This document shows positions 44,853 to 55,718 of a stretch of 64,000 nucleotides of DNA, piece by piece. The stretch covers positions 35,665,001 to 35,729,000 of the forward strand of contig BSWB01000003.1 in NCBI GenBank assembly GCA_033239125.1, written 5' to 3'. The DNA is from Fagopyrum homotropicum. Taxonomy: Eukaryota; Streptophyta; Magnoliopsida; Caryophyllales; Polygonaceae. Every line of letters starts with the position of its first letter. Positions within the stretch are counted from its first letter, which is position 1. Made by a program: the position numbers and the translations under genes. The notes beneath the pieces were generated by a model. It was not told the origin of the DNA. It searched no databases and was given only the letters and a program-made list of their open reading frames with translations.

Positions 44853-47468
44853 TTGCTTGATGCAGGTATCATCTATCCTATCTCGGATAGCAAGTGGGTG
44901 AGCCCCGTTCAAGTTGTTCCAAAGAAAGGAGGAATGACGGTTATAACAAACAAGAACAATGAACTCATTCCTACAAGAACCGTCACGGGATGGAGGATGT
45001 GCATTGATTATCACAAGCTGAACAATGCAACTAGGAAGGATCACTTCCCGCTACCATTCATTGATCAAATGCTTGAGAGGTTAGCACAACACTCCTATTT
45101 TTGCTATCTTGACGGTTATAGTGGTTTCTTCCAGATACCAATCCATCCGGACGATCAAGAGAAGACCACATTCACGTGCCCATGGGGTACGTTTGCCTAT
45201 AGACGGATACCATTCGGGATTTGCAACGCCTCAGCCACCTTTCAAAGGTGCATGATGGCCATCTTCTCGGAGTACATTGAGGAGATAATGGAGGTTTTTA
45301 TGGACGATTTTTCTGTTTATGGTTCTTCATTTGATAATTGTCTATCTAACCTCTCTCTTGTATTGCAAATGTGTGAACACACTAACATAGTTCTTAATTG
45401 GGAGAAGTGTCAATTCATGGTAAAAGAAGGTATTGTGCTAGGACACTTAATCTCTAGTAGAGGGATTGAGGTAGACAAGGCTAAGATAGAGACCATAGAG
45501 AAACTTCCTCCTCCATCTTCGGTGAAGGGGATAAGAAGTTTTTTAGGACATGCTGGATTCTATAGACGTTTTATCAAAGACTTTTCTAAGATATCAAAAC
45601 CGCTTACTAATCTATTGATGAAGGATGCAATTTTTGACTTTTCGCAGGATTGTTTAGATGCATTCTATAAGATTCGGGAAGCTCTCATCTCAGCCCTGAT
45701 TATCCAACCTCCGGACTGGAATCTCCCGTTCGAGGTTATGTGTGATGCGAGTGACGTAGCTGTTGGAGTTGTGCTAGGACAAAAGAAGGAAGGACGAACC
45801 CATGCTATCTACTATGCTAGCAAGACGCTAGACGAAGCGCAACTCAACTACGCCACAATTGAAAAGGAATTTTTAGCTATTGTATATGCCTTTGAAAAGT
45901 TTCGTTCTTATCTTGTAGGTGCAAAGGTGATTGTATACACGGATCATTCTGTGATCTGGTATTTACTTGCCAAGAAAGATGCGAAACCGAGGCTGATTAG
46001 ATGAATTCTTCTCCTACAAGAATTTGATCTAGAGATCCGTGACAAGAAAGGCTCGGAAAATTCTGTTGCGGATCACTTGAGTCGTCTACCACACATAGAA
46101 GACGACGATCTACCTATAGATGAATCCTTTCCGGACAAACATTTACACATCATTGAGGAGTGCATCGACAAGATATCTAGAGGTAATGAACCATGGTTTG
46201 CTGATTTTGTTAACTATTTGGTTTGTCAGGAAATACCTCCCGGATTATCCTATGCACAAAAGAAGAAGTTCTTTAGGGATGTCCGGTAATACTTTTAGAA
46301 TGAACCTCTACTATTCAAGAGAGGTCCTGACGGCATCATTAGGAGATATGTGCCGGAAGACAAAATGCAAAGTGTCATTCGTCATTGTCATTCACTACCT
46401 TGTGGAGGACACGCTAGTTCCAATAAAACTAGCGCTAAGGTATTGCAATTTGGATTCTTTTGGCCTACTTTGTTTAAGAATATGCAAACCTTTGTTTCGT
46501 GTTGTGATGATTGTCAAAGAACAGGAAACATCTCTAGGAGAAACGAGATGCCTCTAAATAACATTCAGGAGGTGGAAATCTTTGACGTTTGGGGAGTAGA
46601 CTTCATGGGACCTTTCCCATCATCTTGTGGAAACCAATACATACTTCTAGCTGTGGATTATGTTTCGAGATGGGTTGAAGCTATTGCCTCTCCAACTAAT
46701 GATGCCATGGTTGTAGTTAAGTTCTTTAATAGAACTATTTTCCCAAAGTTTGGGACACCACGGACCATCATTAGTGACGGAGGTTCTCACTTCATTGTCC
46801 GACGATTTGAAACTCTACTAGCTAAGTATGGGGTGACTCACAAGATCGCCGCCCCCTACCATCCACAAACAAGTGGACAAGTGGAGATTTCGAATAGAGA
46901 GATCAAAGGCATCCTTGAAAAGACGGTCTCAAAGACGAGGAAGGATTGGTCTTTGAAGTTGGATGATGCATTATGAGCATATAGGACTGCATACAAGATC
47001 CCCACAGGTACAACACCATACAACCTTGTGTATGGGAAGTCTTGTCATCTCCCAGTTGAGCTAGAATACAGGGCGTACTGGGATGTGAAGTGGTTGAACT
47101 TCGGCATGAAGGAAACAGGCGAGAAGCGCCTCTTAGACCTCAATGAGCTTGAAGAACTCCGCTTGAACGCCTATGAAAACGCCAAGATCTACAAAAATAG
47201 GGCGAAGCGTTGACATGATAAGCATATCATTCCAAAGGATCTCAAAGAAAGAGATCAAGTTCTCCTCTTCAATTTGAGACTTCGTCTCTTTCCAGGTAAG
47301 CTTAAATCTCGTTGGACTGGACCTTATCTAATCAAACGTGTTTTTCCCCATGGCGTAGTTGAAGTATGGGGTGAAAAGAGAGGAAGTTTCAAGGTTAATG
47401 GCCAACGCCTTAAGAAGTATTCACCGGAGCTCCCGGTTGAGGTTTTCGTGCCGATTACCCTCAAATAA
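44853..47468 (+). pseudogene. Athila-like RT, RNase H and integrase
   Basis: The RT reads AGIIYPISDSKWVSPVQVVP, YLDGYSGFFQIPIHPDDQ, and FMDDFSVYG (active-site MDD codons at 45300-45308). RNase H follows (MCDASDVAVGVVLGQ, YTDHSVIWYLLAKK). The integrase has its HHCC finger (HCHSLPCGGHAS, CCDDCQRTGN, about 46380-46520) and DDE core (WGVDFMGPF, IISDGGSHF, YHPQTSGQVEISNREIK), and a C-terminal domain ending PVEVFVPITLK. In-frame stops lie at 46003-46005, 46288-46290, 46300-46302, 46975-46977 and 47212-47214. Four of these sit where the family has Trp (the exception is 46288-46290). Catalytic residues are kept, so the copy decayed mainly by point mutation. Confidence 0.9.
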
Positions 47469-48304
47469 ACACAAGAACGGTCTAGCTACGGATCCAAAAC
47501 AAGTGCTTCTTGTGAGGCAACCCAAGGTATTGCACTTACGTTTTTGTTTTTTTTCTTTCTTAAGAGTATTTTAGTTTAGTTGTTTTTGCTTTGTTTTTCC
47601 CTCAGTACCTCCGGTATGTTATGTTTTTGGATGTAGGAATAATGGTTGGGAAAAGGAATGATGCAAAAGTTGGAAGGAATTGACGAAACTTGGATGTTGG
47701 CACACAACACAGACTTACACGCCCTAAACCACGGTCGTGGAAGTAACAGGTGGCCGTAATTCTCCAAAATAGGCAAAAATTCACCTAAACCACGGCCTCC
47801 GTACATTTCCACGGCCGTGGTTTGCCCCGAGTGACTGTGATTTTCAAAATTTTTACGGGCCACTATATAAACCACCTTCCTTCACAAAACACACCAAAAA
47901 TCCCAAATCCCCGCCCCAAACCACGCCCCAAAACGCCAAAAATCTTCCCCAACTCGCAATTCTTCGTTTGAAGTCCGATTCAAGCGATTCTTTGGCCTAA
48001 AGTGAAGCATTTTCGATCATCTACACGATCCAATCAACAAACAAAGTGAACAATCCACTCAGCAGAAGGAATTTTGATTTTAAAGATCCAAAACCTAGGT
48101 TTTTCTCTACTTTCTCTACTTTGTCAATTCGGCTCTATTTTTCGCAAGAAATTAGAAGAACTGAATAGTATTGGAATTAGTCTAGGACAGTGATTGCTGA
48201 AGTTTGGTGTGAGATTGTTGAGATTTGTGAAAAACAGATCAAAACCACGGTCCTTGTACATTCCACGGCCGTGGTTTTTGAAGAACATGCCGTGATTTCC
48301 TCTG
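47469..48304 (+). other. Post-pol spacer of the Athila-like element
   Basis: It contains the phrase gcttcttgtgaggcaaccca, also seen after RNase H of the nested element (near 33720 on minus), and further copies of CCACGGYCGTGG at 47729-47740, 47809-47820 and 48263-48274. No ORF of note. Confidence 0.6.
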
Positions 48305-49589
48305 ATGTTGAAAAATATGATTAGAAGGAAATCTAATAGGACCAAGAAGAGAAAGGATGGTAGTTCCTCCTCTTCTCAACCTCCCCCTAGTGAACCACCA
48401 TTACCACCACCTCCTAGAATCCCAACCATCCATGAAGACTACTTAGGAGCTTTAGAGAGGATTGAAAAGAGGCCGGTCATAGGACCTCATTACTTAGTCC
48501 TTGAGGAGCTTGAGCCGCTCAATGTTGTCAATGATTTGACATGGCTCTTGGATAGAGCTGGTTTGATAGTCTTCTCCGCTATTAGAGAGGACTCTTATGA
48601 GGAGATTACTAGGGAATTCGTCACCTCCTTTGAGCATAGCCACATGAACCGCACCGTTTCTTTTAGGCTAATGGAGCAAGACTACGAGTTCTCCATTGTT
48701 CAGTTTGGGACCTTCTTTAGGTTCCATGAGTTTTAATGGTAGATTTCCTAGTGGTGTGTACTCTAAGGACTTGTGGGAGGATATTTCCATGATTTATGCT
48801 AGTGAGGATCGTTGGCAACCGGCCGACACCAAGGCTAAGCTCATCTATCACTTAGCCTTGAAGATAGCTCATAGAGTCATTTCCGAGTGTCTCTTCCCTA
48901 GGACCAAGACCCCCCAAAAGATTAAGACCGATGAGCTCTTTCTCCTCTATTGCATGCTCTATGGTAGATCCGCTGATTGTGCTACCCTCCTTGCCTCCAC
49001 TATGAGTAAACTGAAAAAAAAGAAGGCCGGGAACATTGGTTATGGTGGCATGGTTACTCATATAGCCAACCAACTAGGGATAGACTACTCTGCCTGCACT
49101 AGGATAGCGGCCAGACCTTTGGGTCTCAACAACCTTATGACTAGAGGCATCATCTTTCCCCGCCACCAAGCTCCACCTACCGCAGCCATGCCATGGGAGG
49201 AGAGAGGTGGTAGAGGTATCCCTTGGCTTTTTGAGTATTCCATTATGGCCGGACGCCATAATTGGAAGGCGACCTTTGCGGCTATCCATGCAAATAGGCC
49301 AGTAGCTCCTCCGTATGTGCCGGATGATATCCCAACTGGGGATGATGATGAGGAGATGGGAGGAGGTGATGATCATCAGGTAGGAGGTGATGAGCATGAC
49401 TTTGGTACGTTTCCGGATCAGCCGGCACAGTTTCCCGACCCTCCTAGACGTTGTCCCCACCCTTCTAGACCTTCCGGTTCCTCTTCTTCACGCCGTGCTA
49501 GCGTGAGTGAGAGGCCGACTTGGATGGACGCTCCTCCCACTTGGTATGGAGCGCAGCCGGACTGGATGACATCTCCTCCACCATGGTAA
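48305..49589 (+). pseudogene. Extra downstream ORF of the Athila-like element (ATHILA ORF-1-like)
   Basis: An N-terminal basic and proline-rich segment (RRKSNRTKKRKDGSSSS, PPPSEPPLPPPPRIP) is followed by the pattern ALERIEKRPVIGPHYLV, DLTWLLDRAGLIVFSAIRED, EITREFVTSFEHSH and ISFRL-like VSFRLMEQDYEFSIVQFG. From memory this fits the Pfam family named Arabidopsis retrotransposon ORF-1 (ATHILA). In a T run near 48731-48734 the frame shifts by one, and the second part (48696-49589 frame) continues: NGRFPSGVYSKDLWEDIS, KIKTDELFLLYCMLYGRS, IANQLGIDYSA. It sits where other elements have an env-like ORF, but I see no signal peptide or membrane segment. Its role is unknown. Confidence 0.7.
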
Positions 49590-49939
49590 GAGCAGGCACC
49601 GGTAGCACCGCCAGTTCCCCCACCTCATAAGAGTGTTATTTGACTTGGTGATCTAAATTGAAGTTTCACATGCTTGATTTTGACAATGCTTGAAGGTTAT
49701 GATGTTTGTCTTGAAGTATTTGCAATTTATGAAGTTTCTTTGTTTTGCATATTTTGGTTTATGGTTATGAGAGTTTTCAAGGATGAATGAAGCAAGGTTT
49801 GAGGATGATCTATTGACTAGAAGCACACCAACCAAAAAGATTGTATTGTTTTGTTTTGCATTCATATTTCATTCTACCTTATGTTATAAGCTTTTAAAAA
49901 CCTTGCTTGGGGACAAGCAAGTGGCAAGTATGGGGTATT

Positions 49940-50183
49940 TGTTAGCATGAAATATGACTATATTTTAGGCACTTGTTTTAGTTGTTTTTCCCCAATTATT
50001 TGCAAAGCTTCTACACTTTTCATTGCTCGATTACTTGAAATTGGTTTTGTTTCACCAATTTCTTGAGTTCGATACTCTGGAATACTTGCTAATCTACGCC
50101 GATCCGTACACTGCGGGTTCACTTGCTTTTATTCAAGTTTTATAAATTTAAAACTTATTTGCACGCACGCTTAGGGGCGAACA
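49940..50183 (+). repeat. 3' LTR of the Athila-like element, with a 1,450-bp internal deletion
   Basis: The first 52 bases equal the start of the 5' LTR; then the sequence jumps to the last 200 bases. The joint lies in gttgttttt/cccc, a short repeat present at about 28716 and 30165 of the 5' LTR. The TATA box and the motif arrays are lost. Confidence 0.9.
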
Positions 50184-50188
50184 CGTGA

Positions 50189-51975
50189 CATGCCTCCTGT
50201 GTCATCTCATCTCCAACTCCTTCCTCCTCTCAGCTCACCCCAATGCAAACCTTAACTCAAACACCTCCCTACCATCGATTCCCACTATTGACTCTACACT
50301 ATTCTCATAATATTCTAATAACAACCCTTCTACACCTCCACCTCCCCCAACTAGAACTATTGTCACTAGGTCTCACAACAACATACACAAACCCCTCACA
50401 AAACTAAATATCTCTCTCACTCGCATTCCTTCCTCCTCATTTGAACCTACAGTGGCCAAGCAAGCCCTCCTTTATCCTGACTAGAAGGCCGTCATAATCA
50501 CACAATACAATGCCCTTATTATTAATGGAATGTGGGTTCTTGTTCCTGCAGATACATCTATGAACATCATTGGATGCAAATGGATCTTCAGGACCAAGTT
50601 TAAAGCAAATGGCTCGGTTGAACGACTAAAACTTCGTCTTGTGGCCAAGGGATTTCTTCAAAAACCGTGCATCGATTATCAAGAAACCTTTGGCCCCCTC
50701 GTGAAGCCAACCACAATAAGTCTCATACTTCATCTAGTTGTCACTCAAGGATGGATCATATGCCAAATAGACATCAACGATGCATTTCTTCAAGGACATC
50801 TCACTGCACGATTATTCATGAAGTAACCACCATGCTTTGTGGATCCAGACAAACCAAATCATGTGTGTCAACTACGCAAAGCCATCTATGGCCTCAAACA
50901 AGCTTCAAGAGCTTGGTATAAAGAGCTCAAATCACACCTTCAACAACTAGGTTTAATCAACTCGGTCTCAGACAAATCTCTCTTTTATTTAAAACTAACA
51001 CTTGGTGTTGTTTATCTCTTAGTGTACGTCGATGACATCATTATCACAGGTACTAGACAAGACGGCAATAGGTTATTCAACAACTCACAACCTAGTTTTC
51101 TCTCAAAGATTTGGGCATGCTTTAGTACTTTCTTGGCGTGGAAGTCTTCCCTTGCAAAACTAGACTTTTCATCAGCCAACACAAGTATATTATGGATGTC
51201 CTCGAGAGATTCAACATGCTCTCAGCCAAACCCATATCAAGACCTATGTCCAATGATTGTGATTTTTACAATAACACTACACAACCTCTCACAAACCCTC
51301 TTCCCTATCCACAACTCACAAGGAGCCTTCAGTACCTCAATCTCACAAGACTAGATGTTGCATACGCCATCAACAAACTATCACAGTACATGCATTAACC
51401 TACTGAGCTTCATTGGACCGCAACGAATTGCATATTTTGCTACCTCTCAAGCACGTCAAATCCGGGGCTGAAATTCAAGAAAACTTCCCCTACATTCTTA
51501 CACGCATTCTCAGGCGTTGACTGGGCAGGTGACAAAACGGACTATCTCTCTACAAGCGCCTATATTGTATATCTTGGCAACAATCCAATTTCTTGGAGCT
51601 CCAAAAAGCTACGTACCCAATCCTCCACTGAAGCTGAATATCAGACAATGGAGAACACAACAACTGAGTTGTCATGGTTACACTCTCTCATGCAAGAGAT
51701 TGGACAACCACTGCCTACCACACCTACCATCTATTGGGACAATGTTGGAGCTACAAACCTTTGTGCATACCCACTTTTCCACTCTCAGATTAAACAAGTG
51801 GCTCTTGACTATCACTTCATCCGTCAACAAGTTCAACAAGAAACTCTTCGAGTTGTTCATGTGGCCAATGATGACCAAGTGACAGATGCTCTAACCAAAC
51901 CGCTTACCAGACGACGCTTCACCATGATATTCTCCAAGATAGGACTCTCTGATCGGCCATCTATCTTGCGGGGAA
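50189..51975 (+). pseudogene. Copia RT and RNase H, last part
   Basis: After the Gypsy insert the Copia linker resumes (MPPVSSHLQLLPPLSS). RT motifs follow: MWVLVPADTSMNIIGCKWIF, RLVAKGFLQKPCIDYQETFG, IDINDAFLQGHL, LRKAIYGLKQASRAWYKEL and YVDD at 51025-51036. RNase H reads YWDNVGATNLCAYPLFHSQ, then ALDYHFIRQQVQQ and TDALTKPL up to about 51960. A TAA at 50824-50826 replaces a Gln-type position before PPCFVDPDKPN, and frame changes occur near 51050 and 51400. Confidence 0.87.
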
Positions 51976-52152
51976 TGTTAGACCTACAAACATGCAACTT
52001 ATGCATGGTTGAGCATATATTCCATTACCTTATAGAAGCAAGTGCACTATACTATCCCTATAATCATGGGATATGACACTTCTTCTACTATATATGTATA
52101 GTCTTATCTATGTCAATATACAAGTTCAATTCATATTATTTACAATCTTCCA
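51976..52152 (+). repeat. 3' LTR of the Copia element
   Basis: It begins TGTTAGACC, directly after a purine-rich tract (gcggggaa), and ends ATCTTCCA. It is 177 bp and matches 24420-24627 with small gaps. Confidence 0.88.
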
Positions 52153-52957
52153 TTTTCCACCATTTCCGTCCCCATATCCTTTTAAAATTCCCATCCCCAT
52201 TCTCGTTTTGAATAATACCTGCAAAATTCGGAAAATCTTCATCCCATTTATCCCCACCCATAAACTAGTAACGTACCGAACGAACCGTATAATCTTTTTC
52301 AATTTACATGTACTAAATATTTGACCCTATGAAGCCAAATTAAACGTCATTCTTAAAGCTAATCATAATTGTGGACCATTTCTCTGCCAACAACTTTATG
52401 CCACATAACTTTTTTTAAGAAGAAAGTTTATTGTACTTAAAATAATTGCAGCACGAATATGAAATTGACAACATTTTCTCTCTCTCTAAAGAATCAGAAA
52501 ACTACTACATTTAAACTCGTGATTTTTGGACAGTAAAGTATTTTTATATAATATATATTGAATTAAGTATGAAAATTATTTACAATGCTCTTTATTTACA
52601 AGTATTTGGTATCTTAACTTTTGTAAATATAGTTTGTATTTGTTTTTTACTCTTTACCACTTGAATATAACATCAATTAATAATGCAGTTTTTTCTTCTA
52701 ATATATATGACATTTATGGAGTATTCATTAATCAAACAAAAACTTTAATCAAAAATTATGACATATATATATAGAGGGAGATAGAAAACGTACATATATG
52801 AAATAATTTATTAATCTATCTCATGCTAATTTTTACTATTACATAGCATTTCACTCGATCAAAAAGAAAGGAAGAAGAATACTACCATACTGTATTACAT
52901 ATAGATTCTTCTTCATTACCAAAATACCAAGGCTCTTGATCGATCCTCATTACTTCA
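52153..52957. other. AT-rich spacer, nothing recognised
   Basis: The first 110 bases (ccgtccccatatcc, cccatccccattctcg) resemble the texture on the left side of the Copia element and near 20140-20225. The rest is AT-rich and may include the 3' UTR of the small minus-strand gene. Confidence 0.35.
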
Positions 52958-53353
52958 TCACAGACGAAGAGAAGTATCAACATCATCAGAAGCATGAGAA
53001 TCATCACAACTCAACCAATCACATGAACACAACCTTTTATTCTCTGGCAAGTTCTTCAAAACTGCATTATCAACTCTTTGAGAGCCAGCCGGCCATAGAG
53101 AGAGCTGAAGAGGTGGCTGTATCGGTATCGCCACCTCATCAGTGAACAAAAGCTTTTCATGGCTTGTGATGTTATAGTTTTCGCATTCCGAATCTGAAGA
53201 GGAGGAGGAGGAAGAAGAAGAAATGATGTTCATAGTGCTTCTCAAGAACTCTTTTCTTTGTCTCATCTCTTTCTCCCTTTGAAGTTGCTTGAATCTCTCC
53301 TGCAACAAAGCAATGGAAGATTGAATGACACCATTATTGCCTTCAATCCCCAT
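52958..53353 (-). CDS. Small single-exon gene, 131 aa, unknown plant protein
   Basis: I do not recognise a named family. The protein has a likely helical, charged N-terminal part (IQSSIALLQERFKQLQREKE, MRQRKEFLRST), a Ser run (SSSSSSSSSDSECE), a short hydrophobic motif PPLQLSLWPAG and an acidic tail. The LQLSL core has the LxLxL spacing of EAR repression motifs, though in an uncertain context. A TATA box (CCTATAAATACC) lies at 53432-53421 on the same strand, about 70-80 bp upstream of the ATG, as in short plant mRNAs. The codon pattern is less AT-rich than the flanks, and the frame is intact, unlike all TE coding nearby. This makes a real host gene plausible, probably nuclear or cytosolic. 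Confidence 0.6.
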   Translation of the reverse strand: MGIEGNNGVIQSSIALLQERFKQLQREKEMRQRKEFLRSTMNIISSSSSSSSSDSECENYNITSHEKLLFTDEVAIPIQPPLQLSLWPAGSQRVDNAVLKNLPENKRLCSCDWLSCDDSHASDDVDTSLRL

Positions 53354-53420
53354 TCTGTAATATTACAATAAAAAAATAAAGATTATGGAGAAAACTGATT
53401 ATGGGTTCGCATGTATTGTG

Positions 53421-53432
53421 GGTATTTATAGG
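53421..53432 (-). promoter_or_regulatory. TATA box of the 131-aa gene
   Basis: CCTATAAATACC on the minus strand is a strong plant TATA box at a fitting distance from the start codon at 53353. Confidence 0.6.
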
Positions 53433-55118
53433 AGAGACCCAGAAACCTTAGAGATGATAACTAGCTAGGCTTTTGAAATTATTTTGAATTAATCTCCAAT
53501 ACAGTAATTATATTATAATAATGTTGATATATGTAGGTATAGGGAGGTACAGATATATCTTTTGGGGGGAGTATAATTAGAAAATGAAGAATCTGACAGA
53601 GGAAAAGGAAAAGGCCAAGGAGAAAGAGGTTGAAGAAAGGCAATATCTTTTAGAGGAGAAGGCATGTTACTTTGACAGTAACTGATGAACAAGAAGAAGG
53701 CAGATAGATGAGGCCAAGAGAATGTGTTAGATAGTAGTGAATGGAAGTGCATGTTTGGAGGAATATTAAGTGTGATTGTACTACAAGTAACATAATATTG
53801 ACAACTTTGTGAGTGTAGTTTAAATAGACCCGTCAAAAAATACACAGTAGATAGGTGAGTTGACAGATTACTCTCTTCAGGTCTTGACTTCGAATTCTGA
53901 AAATGAAGCATATTTAAGTTGTACCAAGGAGCGTTTTCCCAATTTTATGTTATAATTTTTCTTATTTGTAACGAAATCTCTTATGGTCACGTATGTCATT
54001 AATGTCACGTCTTATTTTATGTCATTAACATTACGTATCATTTTTAATGCGAAATTTCTTACCGTCCACGTGCTATTTTCTCAAACCCTTCTGTTTTACA
54101 GTCATATACTTATATCCATTAATAATTAATTATAATTACATCTTAAAATAAATATATTTTACCAAATATAATTTATCCATTTTTAATGCATCTTAATATC
54201 ATATAGAATTTTTACATATATGTTTGGCAGTGCATATATCTTAATTCTATAAATTATATACCTAAAATGTTATTTTTGAAATAATATTATAAATAATTAA
54301 ATTATTCTAAATATTACTTCTTAAAAAAACTATACACACATTTAAATAATTAATATCTTTATAATAATAAATATTCATATTCACTTTGTAAAAAAAAGTA
54401 AATGAATTTGTGGTTTTTTTCTTCTGAATTTAATTATTTTTTACACAATATAATTCAATAGTTTTATAACATGTAATTAAACTTAATTTTGGTTTACAAA
54501 TATTTTATCATTCATATATTTTAGATATTTAATTATATAAATACAATGTTTATAAATATATACATTCATATAAATAATATAAAATTCATGCAACACGGGT
54601 TTTATACAAGTTCATATCTTACACTAAGAAACCCGTAAGTTGTAAGTCATGAAATGGGCAATAATATGATTTATACTAGTTGTTGACGTAAGATATATTA
54701 ACGTATATAATTAGGAAAAGAAAATTGAAGTTTGTTGAAGTAGCTACGTATTCAACTACATTTAGGTTAGGTTAGGTTAGGTTAATGTTACTTTAGACTT
54801 AGATCATCGGTGAATGAGATATGTTGGTCTTTTATTAGTTAAACTTACCTAGGAGATGAAGATAGAGATGAAGATGAATAGTGTTAATGTTTGTCATATA
54901 TGGTTCCTTCTTTAGGGGGGAAGAAAGAACAAAAGAACATAGCATTAAAATATGGAGAATAATCTATGCGCTTATGATGATGTTCCCTCTTGTTTCAACT
55001 CCTTTGTTTTTATGCCCTAATATTCCTTCTCCCAAATGTTTAGGGCATGAGGTGGATATTCTCATCACAATATTATATATATAGTTTAGTGAAACCACAC
55101 GAGCTTTGGTATGTTCAA
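53433..55118. other. AT-rich spacer
   Basis: The first part is the presumed upstream region of the 131-aa gene. A minus-strand open frame of 132 codons (53911-53513) has no recognisable domain and overlaps promoter-like DNA; I do not call it. Four head-to-tail copies of ggttag/ttaggt occur at 54763-54783. No RNA gene is seen. Confidence 0.4.
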
Positions 55119-55530
55119 ATTCGGCTTATTTTATGAACAACTAATTGCTTGTTCTGAAAGTGAACGAGTTTAAGTTGAACAAGTAAATATTTGACACGTT
55201 CAAGCTAAACGAGTTGTGTTAGAGCAAAACTTGAATTTACCCGAGCTTTAAATGTGTTAACTTTCGGCTCGTTTAGAAAGTGATGAGCTTGAGCTGAACC
55301 CGATTAGGTCGACTAATATAACAATCCTATTATTCTAGCCGAATGAGTTGAGCTTTATCCAAAAGAATCGAGCTTTGGCATGATCAAACTTAGCTCATTT
55401 ATAAACGAGTCAAGCCTACATTTTGACTAAGCTTTATAATTGTGTTCATATTTAGCTCGTTTAGAACATGAACGAGCTCAAACCGAATTTTTTTCTAATC
55501 CAGATCCAAATAGCTCGGTTTGTATAACAA
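55119..55530. repeat. Degenerate repeats of a GAGCTT/AGCTCGTTT motif
   Basis: Phrases such as cgagctttgg, ttagctcgtttagaa, gaacgagctcaaa and aacgagtt recur in both orientations about every 40-60 bp. Such clusters are common in plant intergenic DNA and may be a worn DNA-transposon end. No ORF. Confidence 0.5.
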
Positions 55531-55718
55531 CTCTAATTATATATACATGTTCTTGGTGAGGTAATATATTTCATGAGATTTGCGAATGTTTTCGATCATT
55601 CGATCAAGAAAATGAACGGTTGGGATCAAATGTCAGCGGATGAGACATAATATGAAGCACATGTCACCCTATAAGGATGTCATGCAATAATCCAGTTTTT
55701 TCACATATATCGTGTAGC

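Larger units (their letters stand above)
28673..50183 (+). mobile_element. Athila-like Ty3/Gypsy element, 21.5 kb with nested insert and duplication
   Basis: It begins TGTTAGCATG and ends GGGGCGAACA. The flanks are TGTGA (28668-28672) and CGTGA (50184-50188), a target-site duplication with one change. The order is 5' LTR, primer site, gag, protease, RT, RNase H, integrase, an extra ORF, polypurine-rich end (ggggacaagcaagtggcaag near 49910) and a shortened 3' LTR. The tRNA-Asp-type primer site and the downstream ORF that resembles the Pfam ATHILA ORF-1 family place it in or near the Athila group. A minus-strand relative interrupts gag at 31266-40182. Multiple stops make it non-autonomous. Confidence 0.9.
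24420..52152 (+). mobile_element. Ty1/Copia element, decayed, carrying nested insertions
   Basis: The 5' LTR (24420-24627) and 3' LTR (51976-52152) share most of their length, including ctatactatccctataatca and tatgtcaatatacaagttca. The interior has gag, protease, integrase, RT and RNase H in the Copia order, split by a solo LTR at 26639-28338 and by a Gypsy element at 28673-50183. Without those inserts it would be about 4.5 kb, the usual Copia size. The flanking five bases (gactc and ttttc) do not match, so no target-site duplication is seen and flanking rearrangement is possible. Confidence 0.9.

Noticed and set aside
49074..49460. A 128-codon minus-strand frame
   Set aside because: It is the complement of the downstream ORF of the Athila-like element.
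53513..53911. A 132-codon minus-strand frame
   Set aside because: No recognisable domain, unusual composition for a plant protein, and it lies in the presumed upstream region of the 131-aa gene.
54763..54783. ggttag repeats as interstitial telomere DNA
   Set aside because: The plant telomere unit is TTTAGGG; this is a six-base unit in only four copies.
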